Shown one piece after another: positions 31,231-44,504 of a stretch of 64,000 nucleotides of DNA (position 1 is the stretch's first letter; each line of letters starts with the position of its first letter). The position numbers and the translations under genes were made by a program. The DNA is from Heterohyrax brucei (taxonomy: Eukaryota; Chordata; Mammalia; Hyracoidea; Procaviidae). The stretch is taken from the NCBI GenBank assembly GCA_028571685.1, contig CM053144.1, positions 94,332,171 to 94,396,170 of the forward strand. Direction: 5' to 3'. The notes below the pieces were generated by a model that saw only the letters and a list, made by a program, of their open reading frames with translations, made no database searches and had not been told where the DNA came from.

Positions 31231-33667
31231 TTTAGGGGTGGAAATAGACATTCAGAGTCTGATGAAGGCATACAATCTAGGGTACATAATATAGGCTAGA
31301 TGTGACTTTCAAAATGAGAGCTGAAAGATAAATATTGACTGGAATGTGTAGTGTGTATGCCCGTGTGTGTGTGTGGATGCTTTTTAACCCGCTAAAGCAA
31401 AACACCTGTGAAAATGCCCTTAGGTGGAAAGAAATGGAAAAGAAAACAATGGCTATATTTTAGTGTGTGCATCACTGCTGTTAGGGCACTGGAAGATGCA
31501 ACGTGATCAAGTGTATCTAAATGTATGTTTATTTATCATACATTTATTTAATCTAGTAAAATATGAATACATAAGTGTAGGAGCCTCCATTTGTCATCAA
31601 AGACCACTGGTGGTTTTTCAGGTTAGAGATGGACAGGTGCAGTGACTCTTGGCTAGTGAATCTTAGTGCCTCTCCATTTCTAAAAGAAGTACACAAAATC
31701 CCCCTCGACAAGTGTACACTTTATAGTAATCAACAATTTTTGGCCCAAATTTCCAGTAAAATAAACTGGATGATGCTTGAATCCAAAAAAAAAAAAAGCC
31801 TGTTTTGCTAAAGACTAGTTCAGCAGTCTCCTTCAACCCTTTCCCCTGGATCTGAGCTTCTGAAATCATAATACTTACATTCCTTAGGTAAGTGGAATTG
31901 CATTGGGGACACACAAAAATTTAGAAAAAGAACTTATTTTTATTTAAAATATGTCATTTGCTTAATTTAGAAGACAAATCATTAGAATTTAACTGGTTCA
32001 TATTGACCAGTCTTACGTATATTGGTTAGTGTTCGGACACTGGACAAATTTTATGTTCAGAGTCGTTAGAAAATTTGGTACAGGGAAACTGTAAGAGCCA
32101 GAACTCAACAGGACTGCCTTATTTTTCAGGGTCTCACAAGTTTTCAGCCTTTGACAGCATACAGTCTTACTACTATTTTATCACTCCTTTAAGTGGAAAA
32201 TATACGAGTTTTCCTTCTCTGACAGGTTTCCGCCTTACACAAGTTCTGGCTTTCCCACGGTTTACAGTGTGTTGTTACTGGGTAACCTTATAGCCTTGGT
32301 CCCATAGTCATCTTACTTACCATTATCTACCACTGTCAACCTTTCTGCCATTGTGGTAGGAAAAGATCATGTTTAAAGCGTCAAAACTACATGAATAGGG
32401 CTTCGTCACTCGAGCAGGTAACAATAGCCATGTACATGAGGTCAGAGAGGGTTGTACAGTCACATTGCTGACAAAGCAAGCTTGCTACTCAATAAATCAG
32501 CAATTAAAAATTTTTTTGAATATGTGTGCTTGTATTTTGTCACACAAATTAGTTTAATTTCCAGCGACAGTTTTCTTTATCAGGTAGTTTCCTGAAGAGA
32601 TAAAATACAAATTCTGAGCACTTTCTGTGTGCCGTTGCAGGTTGCTCTCCATGATAGTTTTAAGATGTACCCTTTATAAGTCTGTGGTTTCAAATGAAAA
32701 TGCGGCTCAGTAGCTAATAATGGGAATTTTGTACTTAAGTTTGAAATCAACAAAAATATATAACTAATTAAAGACCAACTGAATCAAAGAGGGCTATGGT
32801 GGGCATAGAATATCATGTCAGTGCAGCAGTGTCAGATACGTGCAAATGTTTTTTGTTCTTTTGCATCCTGTAGAAATACAAGTATGTCTTAATTGTGGTG
32901 TTTGCCTGATGAAACACAGGCAATGATACGTGAAGCCATCACTGTCAAAATGGCACTGAAGAATTATCCATGTGAAGGATAATTATCAGGAATATTTGAA
33001 AGAAAAAAGTAGTGTTGGGCAGTGAAAAAATAAGTTAATAGTAAAATTGAATAGGAAAATAAAAACCATAAACTTTATTTTGAGGTCACTGTAGTTTTGA
33101 ATCATCATGAACAATGAGTGTCAAGACCAATTAAAAAAAATAAAGCCATACATAAGGTGATATGTGGATCAAATGCAATTTTTGATAAATAATATATTTA
33201 GTTTAGTCAAATGATATAGTAAAAAAAACTGCTGTAAAGATTGAATTATCACTTTCATGTATAACCTCTTTGTAATTTTTAGTAAAGCTTATACTGCTCG
33301 ATAGAAAAATGCAAAAGCAACATAAAGCACATTAAACAGCCATGCGAGAAACGGGGATACCATTTTGTGAACATCTTCTAATGGAACTTTTTGTGCATAT
33401 ACCTTAATATGAAGATAAAGATATGACTATATGATAAGTAAACAGATATACAGAACTATAATTTTTAATTATAACAGAGATTAATAGAAGAAATGAAATC
33501 CACTGAAAGAACTGACAAATGTGATAACATTTTTCTTACCCAGATATTTGTCATTGTAATATTTCTCTAAAATTAAGAAAATAATAATAAATAATAGGAT
33601 TTTTAAGTTTCTTACATAAACATTTTAATTAAAACATAAATATATATTTTTAAAAGATACCCAAGGA
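31231..33667. other. Unassigned sequence, including a CpG-retaining block
   Basis: About 2.4 kb. Mostly AT-rich and unrecognised. Positions 32030-32500 stand out: they keep CpGs (in CCGCC, CACGG, GCGTC, CGTCACTCGAG) while neighbouring DNA has almost none. I could not place that block in a repeat family. A (TG) run of about 8 units lies near 31362. Confidence 0.45.
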
Positions 33668-33862
33668 CATTTGAATTAACTGTGATTCATAGTGACCCTA
33701 CAGGACAGAGTAGAACTGCCCCAGAGGGTGTCCAATGCTGTTGCTCTTTATGGAAGTAGATTGCTACATCTGTCTCCTCAGGAATGGAGCTGTTGGTGAG
33801 TTCAAACTGCCCAACTTTTAGTTAGTAGCTTAGCACTTACCTAGTGTGCCACCGAGGCTCCT
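33668..33862 (-). mobile_element. AfroSINE, long variant
   Basis: TTCATAGTGACCCTACAGGACAG, GAACTGCCCCAGAGGGTGTCC, a middle block TTTATGGAAGTAGATTGC, then the head complement ending GTGCCACCGAGGCTCC. Confidence 0.9.
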
Positions 33863-35291
33863 CATTCCCCTCTCATAGCAACTGTCATCTCATCTCACTT
33901 CCAAACAGGAACCACCCAATTAATCTCCTGCATCTGCCTAAGTCAAGAAGCACACTCTTCACCAGTATCATTTTATGTCTTATGCACCAGTTCAATTTTT
34001 GTCTGAGAAGTTGGTTTCCAGAATGTTTTCAGTTGTGGATTAACGAAGAATCCGGAGGCCATGTCTTCTCAGGACACACCAGTCTGACTATCAAGTCTGG
34101 TCTTTTTCTAGGGTTCGAGTTTGGCACCCCACATTTCTCCTGCTCCATCAGAGACTCTTCATTTTCTATAAGGGCAGTCTTTGCTGGTGGCTGGGTAACA
34201 TCTAGTCCTTCTCGTCTCATAAGGATGTAGGCTCTGGTATGTGTGACCCTTTCTGTCTCTTTCCTCTAGCCTTTGATGCTCTCCTTTCTCTTTTGCTTTA
34301 GGTGGGTTGAGACCAGTTAGTGCTTCTTAGATGGCCACTTGCTAGCTTTGAAGACCGCAGCCACTACTCAATGAAGAGTGATACAGACTAGTTGCTTAAA
34401 AAACTCTATTTAGCTGGTAGACCTAGACTTTCCCTGAAAACGTGGTCTTAAGACCCCTGACTCTGGTGCTCTGTCACTAAAAGAGTTTGATTTTATTTAG
34501 AATACTTCTAAGCTTTGTGTTTAGCCCATTTGTGCTAACTTTTCTGCTTTGTGTTGTCTTTCCTTTAAAATAATTCTTGTCAGTTACTAATTAATGAATA
34601 CCTCTCCCCCCCGACATAGCCATCAAAGAATGTTTTCTTCTGTGTTTAAACCAATTCTTGAGTCCTTAGAATAGCAGTTTCATACAACATTTGGCCTTTT
34701 GCAATTGACTAATTTCTGTCAGCATAATGCCTTCCAGATTCTTTAATGTTATGTTTCACAAATTCATCGTTTTTCTTTATCACTGAGTAGCTTATATTCC
34801 ATTGTGTAAAGATACCATAGTTTGTTTATCCATTCTTCCATTGATGGTTACCTAGGTTGATTCCATCTTTTTGCTGTGTGAGCAGGGCTGTGATGAACAT
34901 TGGTGTGCATGTATTGTGTGGCAGCCCTTGTTTCCCCAGGGTATGTTCCAAGAAGTATGACTGCTAGATCCTGTGGTATTTCTGTTTGTAGCTTTTTAAG
35001 AAAGAGCCAAGTCAGTTACCAAAGTAGTTGCACCATTTTATGTTTCCACTAGCAGTATATAGGTGTTCCAGTCTCTCCACGCCCTCTCTAACGTTTATTA
35101 TTTTGTGTTTTTTGGATTAATGCCAACCTTATTGGGGTGAGGTGGTATCTCACTGTAGTTTTAATTTGCATCTCTCTAGTGGTTAATGATCATGAGCATT
35201 TTCTCATGTACGTTAGCTGTCTGTATGCCATCTTTGATGAAGTGTCTGTCCATAGCCTTTGCCCATTTTTAAATTAGATTATTTGTTTTCT

Positions 35292-35345
35292 GGCCTCTAG
35301 GGTCGCCATGAGTCAGATCTGACTTGACAGCACTTGGCTTTGGCT
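35292..35345 (+). mobile_element. Very short AfroSINE 3'-tail insertion
   Basis: GGCCTCTAGGGTCGCCATGAG followed by TCAGATCTGACTTGACAGC and CACTTGGCTTTGGC, inside L1 ORF2. Flanks share TGTTTT, a possible short duplication. Confidence 0.75.
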
Positions 35346-35451
35346 GTTTTTTTTGTTATGGAGTTTTTACAGTATGTTATAGATTTTAGACATTAGACAC
35401 TGATCAGATTTGTGGTAGCCAAAAATTTTTTCCTAGTCTGTAGGTTGTTTT

Positions 35452-35611
35452 TAAAACCCACTGCCATTGAGTCAGGTCTGACTCACTGTGGCACTGGAGG
35501 TCGGAGTAGAACTGCCCCATAGTGTTTCCAGAGAGTGCCTGGTAGATTTGAACTGCTGCCTTTTTGGTTAGCAGACACAGCACTTAACCCACTGCACCAC
35601 CAGAGCTGCCT
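35452..35611 (-). mobile_element. AfroSINE
   Basis: AAAACCCACTGCCATTGAGTC, GGAGTAGAACTGCCCCATAGTG, TTTTTGGTTAGCAGACAC and a head complement ending GCACCACCAGAGCTGCC. Confidence 0.93.
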
Positions 35612-36186
35612 TAGGTTTATTTTGTTGGTAAAGTCTTTGGATGAGAATAAATGTTAGATTTTCAGGAGTTATCTATTTTGTCTTCTGGCATTTGTTGTTA
35701 ATGTTATGTAATCTGTTTATGCCTTGTATTAGGGCTCTCAGCATTGTCTGTATCTTTTCTTCCATGATCTTTATCATTTTAGATTTTATATTTATGTTTA
35801 TGATCCATTTTAAGTTGATTTTAGTTCATGGTTTGAGGTATAGGTCTTGTTTGATTTTTTTGTAGATGGATATCCAGTTATACCAACACTATTTGTTATA
35901 CAGACTGTCTTTCCCCCAGTTTACAGAATTTGTCAAATATCAGCTACTCATAGTTGGGTAATTGTATGTCTATGTGTCTGTTCTGTAGCAGTATCAGGCT
36001 GTTTTCACTACCATGATGGTGTAATATTTTCTAAAGTCAGGTAGTGTGATGCTTTATCAACTTCTTCTTCAGTCATGCTTATCTGGTGCCTCTTCCTTTC
36101 CTATATGAAGTTAGTAATTTGTTCCTCCATTACATTAAAAAAATACCTTTGGAATTTGTGCTGGGATTGTATTGAAATTTTCCATT

Positions 36187-37885
36187 GACAGAGAACTGTG
36201 AGAAATTCAAGCCAGATTCGGAAGAGGATGTAGAGCAAGGAATATCACTGCTGATGTCAGATGGGTCTTGGCTGAGAGTAGAAAATATCAGAACTATGTT
36301 CATCTGTGTTTCATTGATTATGCAATGGTATTCAACTGTATTTTGTTATAACAAATTATGGATAACATTATGAAAATTGGGAATTCCAGAACATTTAATT
36401 GTGTTCATAAGGAGTCTGTACATACACTAAGAGGCAGTTACTGGAACAGAATTAGGAGTAAAATATGGCATAAAATTAAAAAAGTGTGCATCTTTATCTT
36501 AGATCGAATTGTGTCCTGCTAAAAATGGGTGTAGCCCTGTGGCTGGGCCATAATTCCCTGTATTCTATGATTGTTCTCCATTTTGTGATTTTTCCTGTGC
36601 TGTATGTTAAAGGATTAGGGTGGAACTGTAAATCCCTTCATAAGATTACCTTCTTGCTCCACTGTAAAGAGAATTTCCCTAGAGTATGGCTTGCCCCACC
36701 CTTAATTCTTTCATCCTACAAGACATAAAAGGAAAGAAAAACAAGCAGAGAATTGGGAACTTAGTACCATCAAGAAAGCAGCACTGGGAGAAGAGCACAT
36801 CCTTCAGACCTGAGGTTCCTGCGCCAAGATGCTCCCTGGACAAAGACTGATACAGTGTCAGACTTTCCTCCAGAGCTGACAAGGAGACAGCCTTCCCCTG
36901 GAGCAGACATCCTGAATTTGGACTTGTAGCCTGCTGGACTGTGTAAGAATATACCTTCCTTTGTTAAAGCCATCTACTCTGTGATATTTCTATTAGAATA
37001 GCACTAGCTGACTAAAACAATCATGTTGTATTTTTTCACCATACTTAGTTTGTTTGCTGAGCAAATATTCAAGAATGTGGATTATGGGAAGAAGAATATG
37101 ACATCAGATTTGTAGGAAGATTCATTAACAACAGCCTACAATATTGATACAATCTTACTTGCTGCAAAAGGACTTGAAGCACTTATTGATGAAGATCAGA
37201 GACCACCGTCTTTGGTCTGAATTATACCTCAGCATAAAGAAAACAAAAATCTTTACAAATGGACCAATAAGCAGTATCATAATAAACAGAGAAAAGTTAA
37301 AGTTGCCAAAGTTTTCATTTTACATAATTCCACAATCAATGCCATGGGAAGCAGCACCCAAGAAATCAAATGACATGTTGCCTTGGGCAAATTTCTTCCA
37401 AAAAACTTCCTTAACATATTCAAAAGCAAAGATGTCACCTTGAGGATTAAGGTGAGCCTGAACCAAAATATAGCATTTTCAATCAGTTTAATATGCTTGG
37501 GAAAGATGGACAATAAATAAGAAACACTGAAAAATTGTTGCATTAGAATTATGGTGCTGGTGAAGAATATTGAGTATAACATGTATGTGAAGAATACTGA
37601 CTATAACATGTCGTGCCCGAAGAACAAATAAATCTGTACTGGAAGGATGGTGAGACTTTGTCTCACTTCAGACATGTTTTCAGGAGGCACCAGTCTTTGG
37701 AGAAGGACAATATGCTTGGCCAAGGAGAAAGTCAGTGAAAAGGAATAGTGTCCATGAGATGGATTGACATGGTACCTTCAGCAATAGACTCAAATTTATC
37801 AAGAATTGTGAGGATGAGGATGGCAGGGTGTTTCATGCTGTTGATTATAGGATTGCTATGAGTTCAAAGTGACTCACCTAAGAAC
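36187..37885 (+). mobile_element. RTE/BovB-type LINE 3' part, split by an LTR
   Basis: Decayed RT: TCACTGCTGATGTCAGATGGG, then TTGATTATGCAATGGTATTCAACTG, then GGAATTCCAGAACATTTAATTG. It resumes after the LTR with GTTTGCTGAGCAAATATTC, GACTTGAAGCACTTATTGATGAAG, ATGGACCAATAAGCAG and GGAAGCAGCACCCAAGAAATC, and ends near 37880 after GGATTGCTATGAGTTC. Collinear with 16723-18305. Confidence 0.88.
36497..37019 (+). mobile_element. Solo LTR, MaLR-like family
   Basis: Decayed start TTAGATCGAATTGTGTCC, then GCCCTGTGGCTGGGCCATAATTCC, and end GCTGACTAAAACA. It interrupts RTE coding text, but no exact duplication is visible. Confidence 0.88.
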
Positions 37886-38356
37886 TAGGTATACTATTGG
37901 TAGTAAAGATGCAGAGTGCTGCTTCTGAATCATGACAGAAAACTCTGGTCTCATTCTGGGAACTTTTTTCTGCTTGAATCCAAACATTCTTAAAACAGCG
38001 TATTTCATTTTATGTGGTTTGCAAACAATCTTCCAAGAATATTTTAATTTTTCCTCATTGCTGATGACAAGTATTCTCTTTCTAATTATTTTGCCACAAA
38101 CAAACTTTATGCAAATAGTGGGCGTCTATAGTACGTTGCAGTCTTTCTTCTTAAAAGATTTTTAAGTGTTAGCACTAAATATTAGCACCTTAAAAACATT
38201 TGTTTTCTTTGGCTTGGTATTCTTGTCCCTGGTGTGTCTATTATCTATTTTTCTCATAAGCAGTGTATTTCTCTTTGTTATTGTTAGTATAAACAAATAC
38301 TCTTTTAGGTATAGATTACTTTTTTAATATAATTAATTTTCATAGTTAATAGATGC
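37886..38356. other. Unassigned sequence
   Basis: No gene or repeat recognised. Confidence 0.4.
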
Positions 38357-38518
38357 ACATAAAAACCCAAAACTTGTCAAATCAATTCCAACTCATAGTG
38401 ACCCTATAGGACAGAGTAGTACTGCCACATGGGATTTCCAAGGAGCACCTGGCGAATTTGAAATACCAACCTTCTGGCTAGCAGCCATAGCTCTTAACCA
38501 CTATACCACCGAGTTTCT
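38357..38518 (-). mobile_element. AfroSINE
   Basis: AAAACCCAAAACTTGTCAAATC, AACTCATAGTGACCCTATAGG, TTTCCAAGGAGCACCTGGCG, TTCTGGCTAGCAGCC and CACTATACCACCGAG. Confidence 0.93.
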
Positions 38519-38768
38519 ACATGGCACCTCACACCTATTTAAAACAAATGAAAGGAAATCCAGTAAAAGATAAGTCTCCCTTCTGTTCCCTTGTACCAAC
38601 CAGTATATTTTTTACCACTCCAGAGCCAATTTATGGTATTGATTTCCCATGTATCCTTCCAGAGATAATTTATGCATTTATAAGTGTATATGTGCATTTA
38701 CAATTTTATGCAAACAGTTGTGTATTTTATGTATTGTTAGAAAATCTAATGTCTTTTGATAATGTGTT

Positions 38769-39294
38769 TGTTTTAGTCAGCTAGTGCTGCTATAGCAGAA
38801 ATACCATGAGTGAATTGCTTTAGAAAGAGAAATGTTTATCCTTACACCAGTCCAGTAGGCTACAAGTCCAAACTCAGGATATTTGTTCCAGGGGAAGGCT
38901 TTCTCCCTTGTTAGGTCTGGAGGAAAGTCCTTGTGTGGCATCAGTCTTTGTTCAGGGAGCATTTTGGCGCAGGAACCTCAGGTCTGAAGGATGCACTGTA
39001 CTTGTGGTGCTGCTTTCTTGATGGTGTGAGGTTCACAACTCTGCTTGTTTTGCTTACCTTCTATCTCTTGTAGGATGAAAGGATAAAGGGTGGTGCAAGC
39101 CATACTCTAGGGAAACTCCCTTGACAGTGGAGCAGGGAGGTGATTTTATGAAGGAGTTTACAGTCCCACTCTAATCCTCTAACATATAGCATAGGAAAAA
39201 ATCACAAAGTGAAGCATAGTCATAGAATACAGGGAATCTTGGCTCAGCCAAATTACTACATATATTTTGGGGGGGACACTATTCAATCCCTGAC
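38769..39294 (-). mobile_element. Solo LTR, MaLR-like family
   Basis: Antisense: TGTTTTAGTCAGCTAGTGC to CAATCCCTGACA. Flanks GTGTT/GTATT are a 5-bp duplication with one change. The flanking 38519-38768 stretch is unassigned. Confidence 0.9.
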
Positions 39295-39766
39295 AGTATT
39301 TCAATGTTTATTATCAGTCCAAAAAGCTACCTTGTGTTTTTCAATCTATGCATAGCTTTTCATGACTTGATCTGTCCTCATTTATGTAACTAGTTCACTA
39401 CTGATAGATATAAACACTTTCCTTGACACAGCTTTTGGAAATAGAGAAGTAGAAACTGTTCTCCCCCATTTGACAGATGGGTATACATGAGGTGATGAGC
39501 CTAAGTGAAACTTGGAATCTCACAATGACTCTAAAGTGGATCAGTAATGCTGAGAATCAAGGGCTAAACATTATGCCTGGCACATAGAAAGCCCTCTCTC
39601 AATAAATCCCAAATACTTTATTAAGCAGGTTAAGTCTGGAGCTAAGTCTAGGATTCATTTGCTTGTATTAAGCGTACTTTTTGAAATAGAGTTTGTTGGA
39701 AAGGAGCTCAAGACTTAGAGCTTGTCAATTAGATTAATTAATGTAGTCTTTAGAACAACTATATCT
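39295..39766 (+). mobile_element. Unassigned with an L2 3' end
   Basis: GCCTGGCACATAGAAAGCCCTC and CTCAATAAATCC near 39572-39612 are the terminal motif of L2. The rest is not recognised. Confidence 0.55.
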
Positions 39767-39797
39767 TAGGCTGGGATTTCTAAAGAAATAACACCAG

Positions 39798-39799
39798 TG

Positions 39800-39856
<57 letters not shown>
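39798..39856. repeat. (TG)n microsatellite
   Basis: An almost perfect run of about 28 TG units. It was probably seeded by the LTR's own (TG)(GA) tract, which reappears at 43951-44007. Confidence 0.97.
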
Positions 39857-42800
39857 TATTTATATGTACATGGTAGTTATGATTGTATGTCGACTGGACC
39901 ATGATTCTCAATGTTTTGGTGGTGGCTGTGTAAAGTGGCAGGGGTGGGGCCTTTGGTAGTTTAGCTTGTTGCAGATCCAGCAGGTGCCACTCACTTGTCT
40001 TTTTACATGTGGTTTGGTTCTTGGGACTCAAACTAGCAGCTTTTAGGATTTATTGACCCTCAGAGCCAGTGAGTTAGAGTCCCATTCCCTGATCTCTGAT
40101 CCTGGGTATGCCATCCCCTGCAGCTATATGAATCAGCAGAAGCCTTGCAGTCTTGCACACCATCTTGGGATCTTCCAGCCTTCACAGCCAGAACTCTAAT
40201 TTGTGACCTGTCAACCTTGGATTCATCAGCTTCTGCAGCTGCATGAAGCTTGTATTCCATTCGAGGACATAGGACATTTCAGCCTCTACAGTTACGTGAG
40301 CTGTTTCCTTTATATAAATCTTCTTCTATACATATTATATGTGTTACTGGTTTTGCTTCCCTAGAGAACCCAGCCTAAGATGGTTTGATACTGAGAGAGT
40401 AGGGTGCTACTCTGACAGACACCTAAATTGTGGAAGTGGTTGTGAAACTGGCTGAGTAGAAGACTGAGAAGAAACTGAGGAGAACTGGTACTGCTGGAAA
40501 AGGCACAGATAGTGAGAAGAAACAGCAGCAAATGGGCAACACAGAACCAGGAGCTAACCCACAGAGTAAGAGAGCTGAGTGCCTGTGTTCAGTACGCTTC
40601 CTGGCCAAGTGGGGTGCCTCTAGGCACTTAAATCAATGGAGCTAGGCTTGCTGACCCATGGAGTAAGAGAGCTGAATACTTGTATGCAGGGGACTTCTAA
40701 GTGGAGTGTGGTACCTTTGGGCACTTAAATTGGTAGAGCTAAAGAACTTTGGAAGACTTGTTCCTGCAGGGCAGATGCAGGCTGGAGGCCTGAGCTAGGA
40801 GGCCACAGAAAGCAGAAGCTAAAGATACAAGGAGTCTGAGAAGCTGAACTGTCTTTATTTCAAAAGATATGGCCATGACCTCAGTAATTTGAAAGGATGG
40901 TGCTGTGGCTTCCTGTGATTCTAAGGATGAAATTGCCTCGATGGGGCTTAGAGTGTACCTAAAGCCCAGGGACCAGAACTGCTGTCCCAGTGGACCTAGA
41001 AGGCAGGGCTGTAGCACAGGGCTTGTGGGGCTTCCTCTCAGAATCTGGACAGTGTGGCCAGTACCTGCAGTCTGGAGGGCAGGACCGTTGTGTAAAATGT
41101 CTCGGAGAATGGAAGAGTATTTTCAGATACTTGAAGGCTACTGTAATGTGTTTGGCTGACTTTCTTGTTGCCTGTTTTGCCTTCTTTCTTCCTTTTTTTT
41201 TTATTTTTTTATTTTTATTTAACATGACTGAGTGAAAATGTACATTCACGTATAAATTTACATACCCACCTATATGCAGCTTCCACTGCTCTCCCTGTCC
41301 GGTGACTGCACACTATTCCTCTCTGCTCCATACATGTCTCATCCTCCCAACAGCCTCCTTTCCCCTCCTTTCCGTCCACTCCCCTTCCTCCAGCCAGAGG
41401 TCAGCAAGATGATATCCTATAGATGTATAGAATCATAAAGTGCTTCCAATATATGGTCACTTTCCATTGCCAAGTCCAATCCATTCCTATCCAAAGAGTG
41501 GACCTTTGTTATAATTTATGGAAAAGGGCAGCATCAGGGCTGGGGCCCATGCTCTCAGAGGAACCCCAAAACCACTGGACCATCAATTGAGGTCTTTTAG
41601 TGGAGATCTCATGATGCGCCCCTTTTTATTCTTGTGTTGCCAGTGAGACTCCTCTCTGTGAGCTCCATCGTGGCTATCACTGGTGGTGGCCAGGCACCAT
41701 CTGGTTATTCCGGTCCCAAGTCGATGTAGGCACCCACTCTTGTGGGTCTCTTTGTCTTCTCGGTTGTCTTTACCGCATGTCATTTTGGTCCTCTGTGAGC
41801 ATCCGTTCCTGCTGAGTTGGGACCATTTGCTGTGTCCTCGGATGGCAGCTTGGCAGCTTTTAAGACCCCAGATGCCACTCCCCAATGTGGGGTGCAGAGA
41901 GCTCTCTTAGCAAAACGCTAGTTGTGCCAATTGGCCTGGAATTCACCTAAGAGCATGGTCCCCCGCCCCTGGCTCCAGCTACTCTATCCTTGCAGTATTG
42001 GGTTAAGATGGAAGGAGTACTCAAGTTATGCTGAAGTCCACTTAATGTTGTTCTTGTTTCTAATGTGTGCTATCACCGCTTTCTCCCAACTAGATTTCTA
42101 GTAACTATCTAAACTAAACCCTCCCCCCCTCACCCTCCCTCCCTTTCCTCCCTTGCAGCTGTCAAAGAGTCTTTTCTTCTATACACAAGTCTGTTTTTGA
42201 GATCTTATTGTAGAGGTCTCATACAGTATTTGTTCTTTGTCGCTGACTACTTTGAGTCAACATAATGTCTTCCAGTTGAAACCAGGTTAGGAGATGTTTC
42301 CTGGAATCATCATTATTCTTTATCATTGCGTAGTGCTCCATTGAGTGTATGTACCATAGTTTATCCATTCTTCTATTGCTGGGCATCTGGGTTGATTCAT
42401 CTTTTTGCTATCGTGGACTATGCTGCGGTAAACATTCTGGTGCATGTGTCTGTTGGTGTGAAAGGCCTTGATTCTGTAGGATATATTCCAAGTAGTGGAA
42501 TTACTGGGTCAAATGGTATATCAATATCCATTTTTTTAAGGAAGCGCCAGATTGTCTTCCAAAGAGGCTGGACCGTTTTGCAACACCACCAACAGTGTAG
42601 GAGGATTCCACTTTCTCCACAGCCTCTCCAGCATTTGTTGTTTTGTGTTTTCTTGATCATGGCCAATCTTGTTGGGGTGAGATGGTATCTCATTGTTGTC
42701 TTGATTTGAATTTCTTTAATAACTAAAGATCGTGAACATGTGCGTATGTGTTTTTTGGCTGCCTGGATCTCCTCTTTAGTGAAGTGTCTGTCCATCTCCT

Positions 42801-43455
42801 TTGCCTATCGCTTAATTGGATGGTTTATCTTCTTCTTCTTGATATTTTATAGTACCTTATAGATTATGGAGATCAGGCGTCAGTCTGGCATAGAGTTGCC
42901 AAATATTTTTTCCCTTCTGTGGGTGTTCTTTTAATTCTATTAATAAAGTCTTTGGATGAGCAAAAGTGTTTGATTCGTAATAGTTCCCATTTATGTATTT
43001 TCTCTTCTGTTGATTGAGGTTTCTTTGACAGATTTTGGAGTCTGTCCTCATTGTGTATTAAAACTTCCATCGTTGTTCCTACCTTTTCTTGGACGAGCTT
43101 TATCGTTTTAGGTTTGATATTTAAGTCTTTTATGAAGTTGGAGTTGGTTTTTGTATAAGGTGTAAGATATGGATCTTGATTCAGTTTATTGCAGATGGAT
43201 AACCAATATTGCCAGCACCATTTGTTGAAGAGACTGTTTTTACCCCAGTTCTTTCTTCCATTTCTAATGGCAATGTTGAACTTTTGCCTGCCTGTTCTGC
43301 CATTGTACTTTGGAAGCAGATAACTTCTGTTCTAGATTTCATAGCTGAAGAGGAACTTCTGGATTTTAGACTTGGCCTTGAGACTTTTGTTATCATGGGG
43401 TATATATGTTTTACATGTTACAAGGATCAGTTTTTTTAGGGAACAAAGAGTGTAA
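39857..43455 (+). mobile_element. MaLR-like LTR and internal region, split by an L1
   Basis: 39857-40380 is LTR-like in plus orientation (GACTGGACCATGATTCTCAATG start region, CTGGTTTTGCTTCCCTAGAGAACC end). From 40381 the text matches a MaLR internal start: GATACTGAGAGAGTAGGGTG, then CCTAAATTGTGGAAGTGG. It continues to 41181 and resumes at 43260-43455 with CTTCTGGATTTTAGACTTGGCC. Such internals are gag-derived and coding-dead. The left LTR does not resemble the right one at 43456, so the provirus is mosaic or rearranged. Confidence 0.6.
41193..43248 (-). mobile_element. 5'-truncated young L1
   Basis: A T-rich tail complement at 41193, a 3' UTR nearly identical in order to 2814-3814, then ORF2 3' text. 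It is cut at 43248 (TTTTACCCCAG), equivalent to about 4870 of the full-length copy. A perfect 11-bp TTCTTTCTTCC duplication lies at 41182-41192 and 43249-43259. ORF2 is broken into frames 42418-42795 (with the CX3C...H...C knuckle) and 42857-43070. Same subfamily as 2814-10012. Confidence 0.95.
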
Positions 43456-43948
43456 TGTTGTGGATTAAATTGTGTTTCCCCGAAAATGTGTGTGTCTGTT
43501 TGGCTAGGCCGTTATTTCTAGTATTGTGTGATGTTCACCAATGTTGTAAATCTTGCCTCAATGATATTAATGAGGGTGGATAGGTGGCAATTTTGTGTTG
43601 GTGGGGCAGGACTCAGTGTGTAAGAATGTTTTGTGCCTTGAGGCAGTCTTTTGAAGTATAAAAGAAAGAGCTAGCAGAGAGATTTGGTGACCTCATATCA
43701 CCAAGAAGCTGTGCTGGAAGATGAGCATGTCCTTTAGAAAGGATCAAGGTCTATGTGCCTCAGAGGTTTCCAGTCCATGGGAAGACTGATGACAAGGACC
43801 TTCCTCCAGAGCCAGGAGAGGAAGCTTTCCTCTGGAACTCACACCTTGACTTTAGACTTTTAGCCTACTACACTGTGAGAAATAAAATTTCTCTTTTTAA
43901 AGCCATCCACTTATAGTAATTCTGTTAAAGCAGCACTAAGTGATTAAA

Positions 43949-43950
<2 letters not shown>
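43456..43950 (+). mobile_element. MaLR-like LTR following internal sequence
   Basis: TGTTGTGGATTAAATTGTG start, GTTTGGCTAGGCCG, TAGAAATAAAATTTC-like poly(A) region near 43880, AAGTGATTAAAAC end. It directly follows MaLR-type internal text, so it could be a real 3' LTR rather than a solo one. Confidence 0.75.
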
Positions 43951-43984
<34 letters not shown>

Positions 43985-44504
43985 TGTATGTAGAGAGAGA
44001 GAGAGATTTATCTGAAAGAAATAGCTCATATAGTTGTAGAAGCTGGCAAGTCCCTGAATAAGGCATCAGTCTAGAGACTTCTCCTGACTCTTGTAGCTGT
44101 AGGGGCTGATGAACCAAAGATCAGCAGGTCAGATGGCAGTCACTGGCTCACGGGATGCAGAGTGATGAATCCAGTGTGGGCAGATAAGACAGCAGACTAC
44201 TGGCTCAGAGGCTATAGAAGCTGACAGATTCCAAGGTCAGCAGACCGTATAGCAGGCAGCTGGATCAAGTCCAAGAACTGGAGGTCAGATGATAATGAGC
44301 CAGAAGAATGCTCTAGAGCAAGTCAGCAAACTTTCCCAGGACATCCACATATATTTTGGATGCAGGTTATACCTGGAGGAAACTCCCCTTAAAACTAATT
44401 GACTGATCACATCATTGCATGACTGCCAAATTAAATCAGTATATAAGTGATGAGTGATGCCAAACCACTGAGAATCATGGCCCACCAAACTAACACACAA
44501 TTTT

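Larger units (their letters stand above)
33863..36180 (-). mobile_element. Old 5'-truncated L1 with SINE insertions
   Basis: 3' UTR text (AAGTCAAGAAGCACACTCTTC, TAAGGGCAGTCTTTGCTGG) leads into decayed ORF2: GCATAATGCCTTCCAG, TTCTTTATCACTGAGTAG, TTGATTCCATCTTTTTGCTG and CTGGGATTGTATTGAAATT at the 5' break. It carries an AfroSINE tail at 35292-35345 and an AfroSINE at 35452-35611. No usable frame survives. Confidence 0.9.

Noticed and set aside
39780..40031. ORF reading through the TG microsatellite with a His-Thr repeat
   Set aside because: Generated by the dinucleotide run within an LTR; no gene context.
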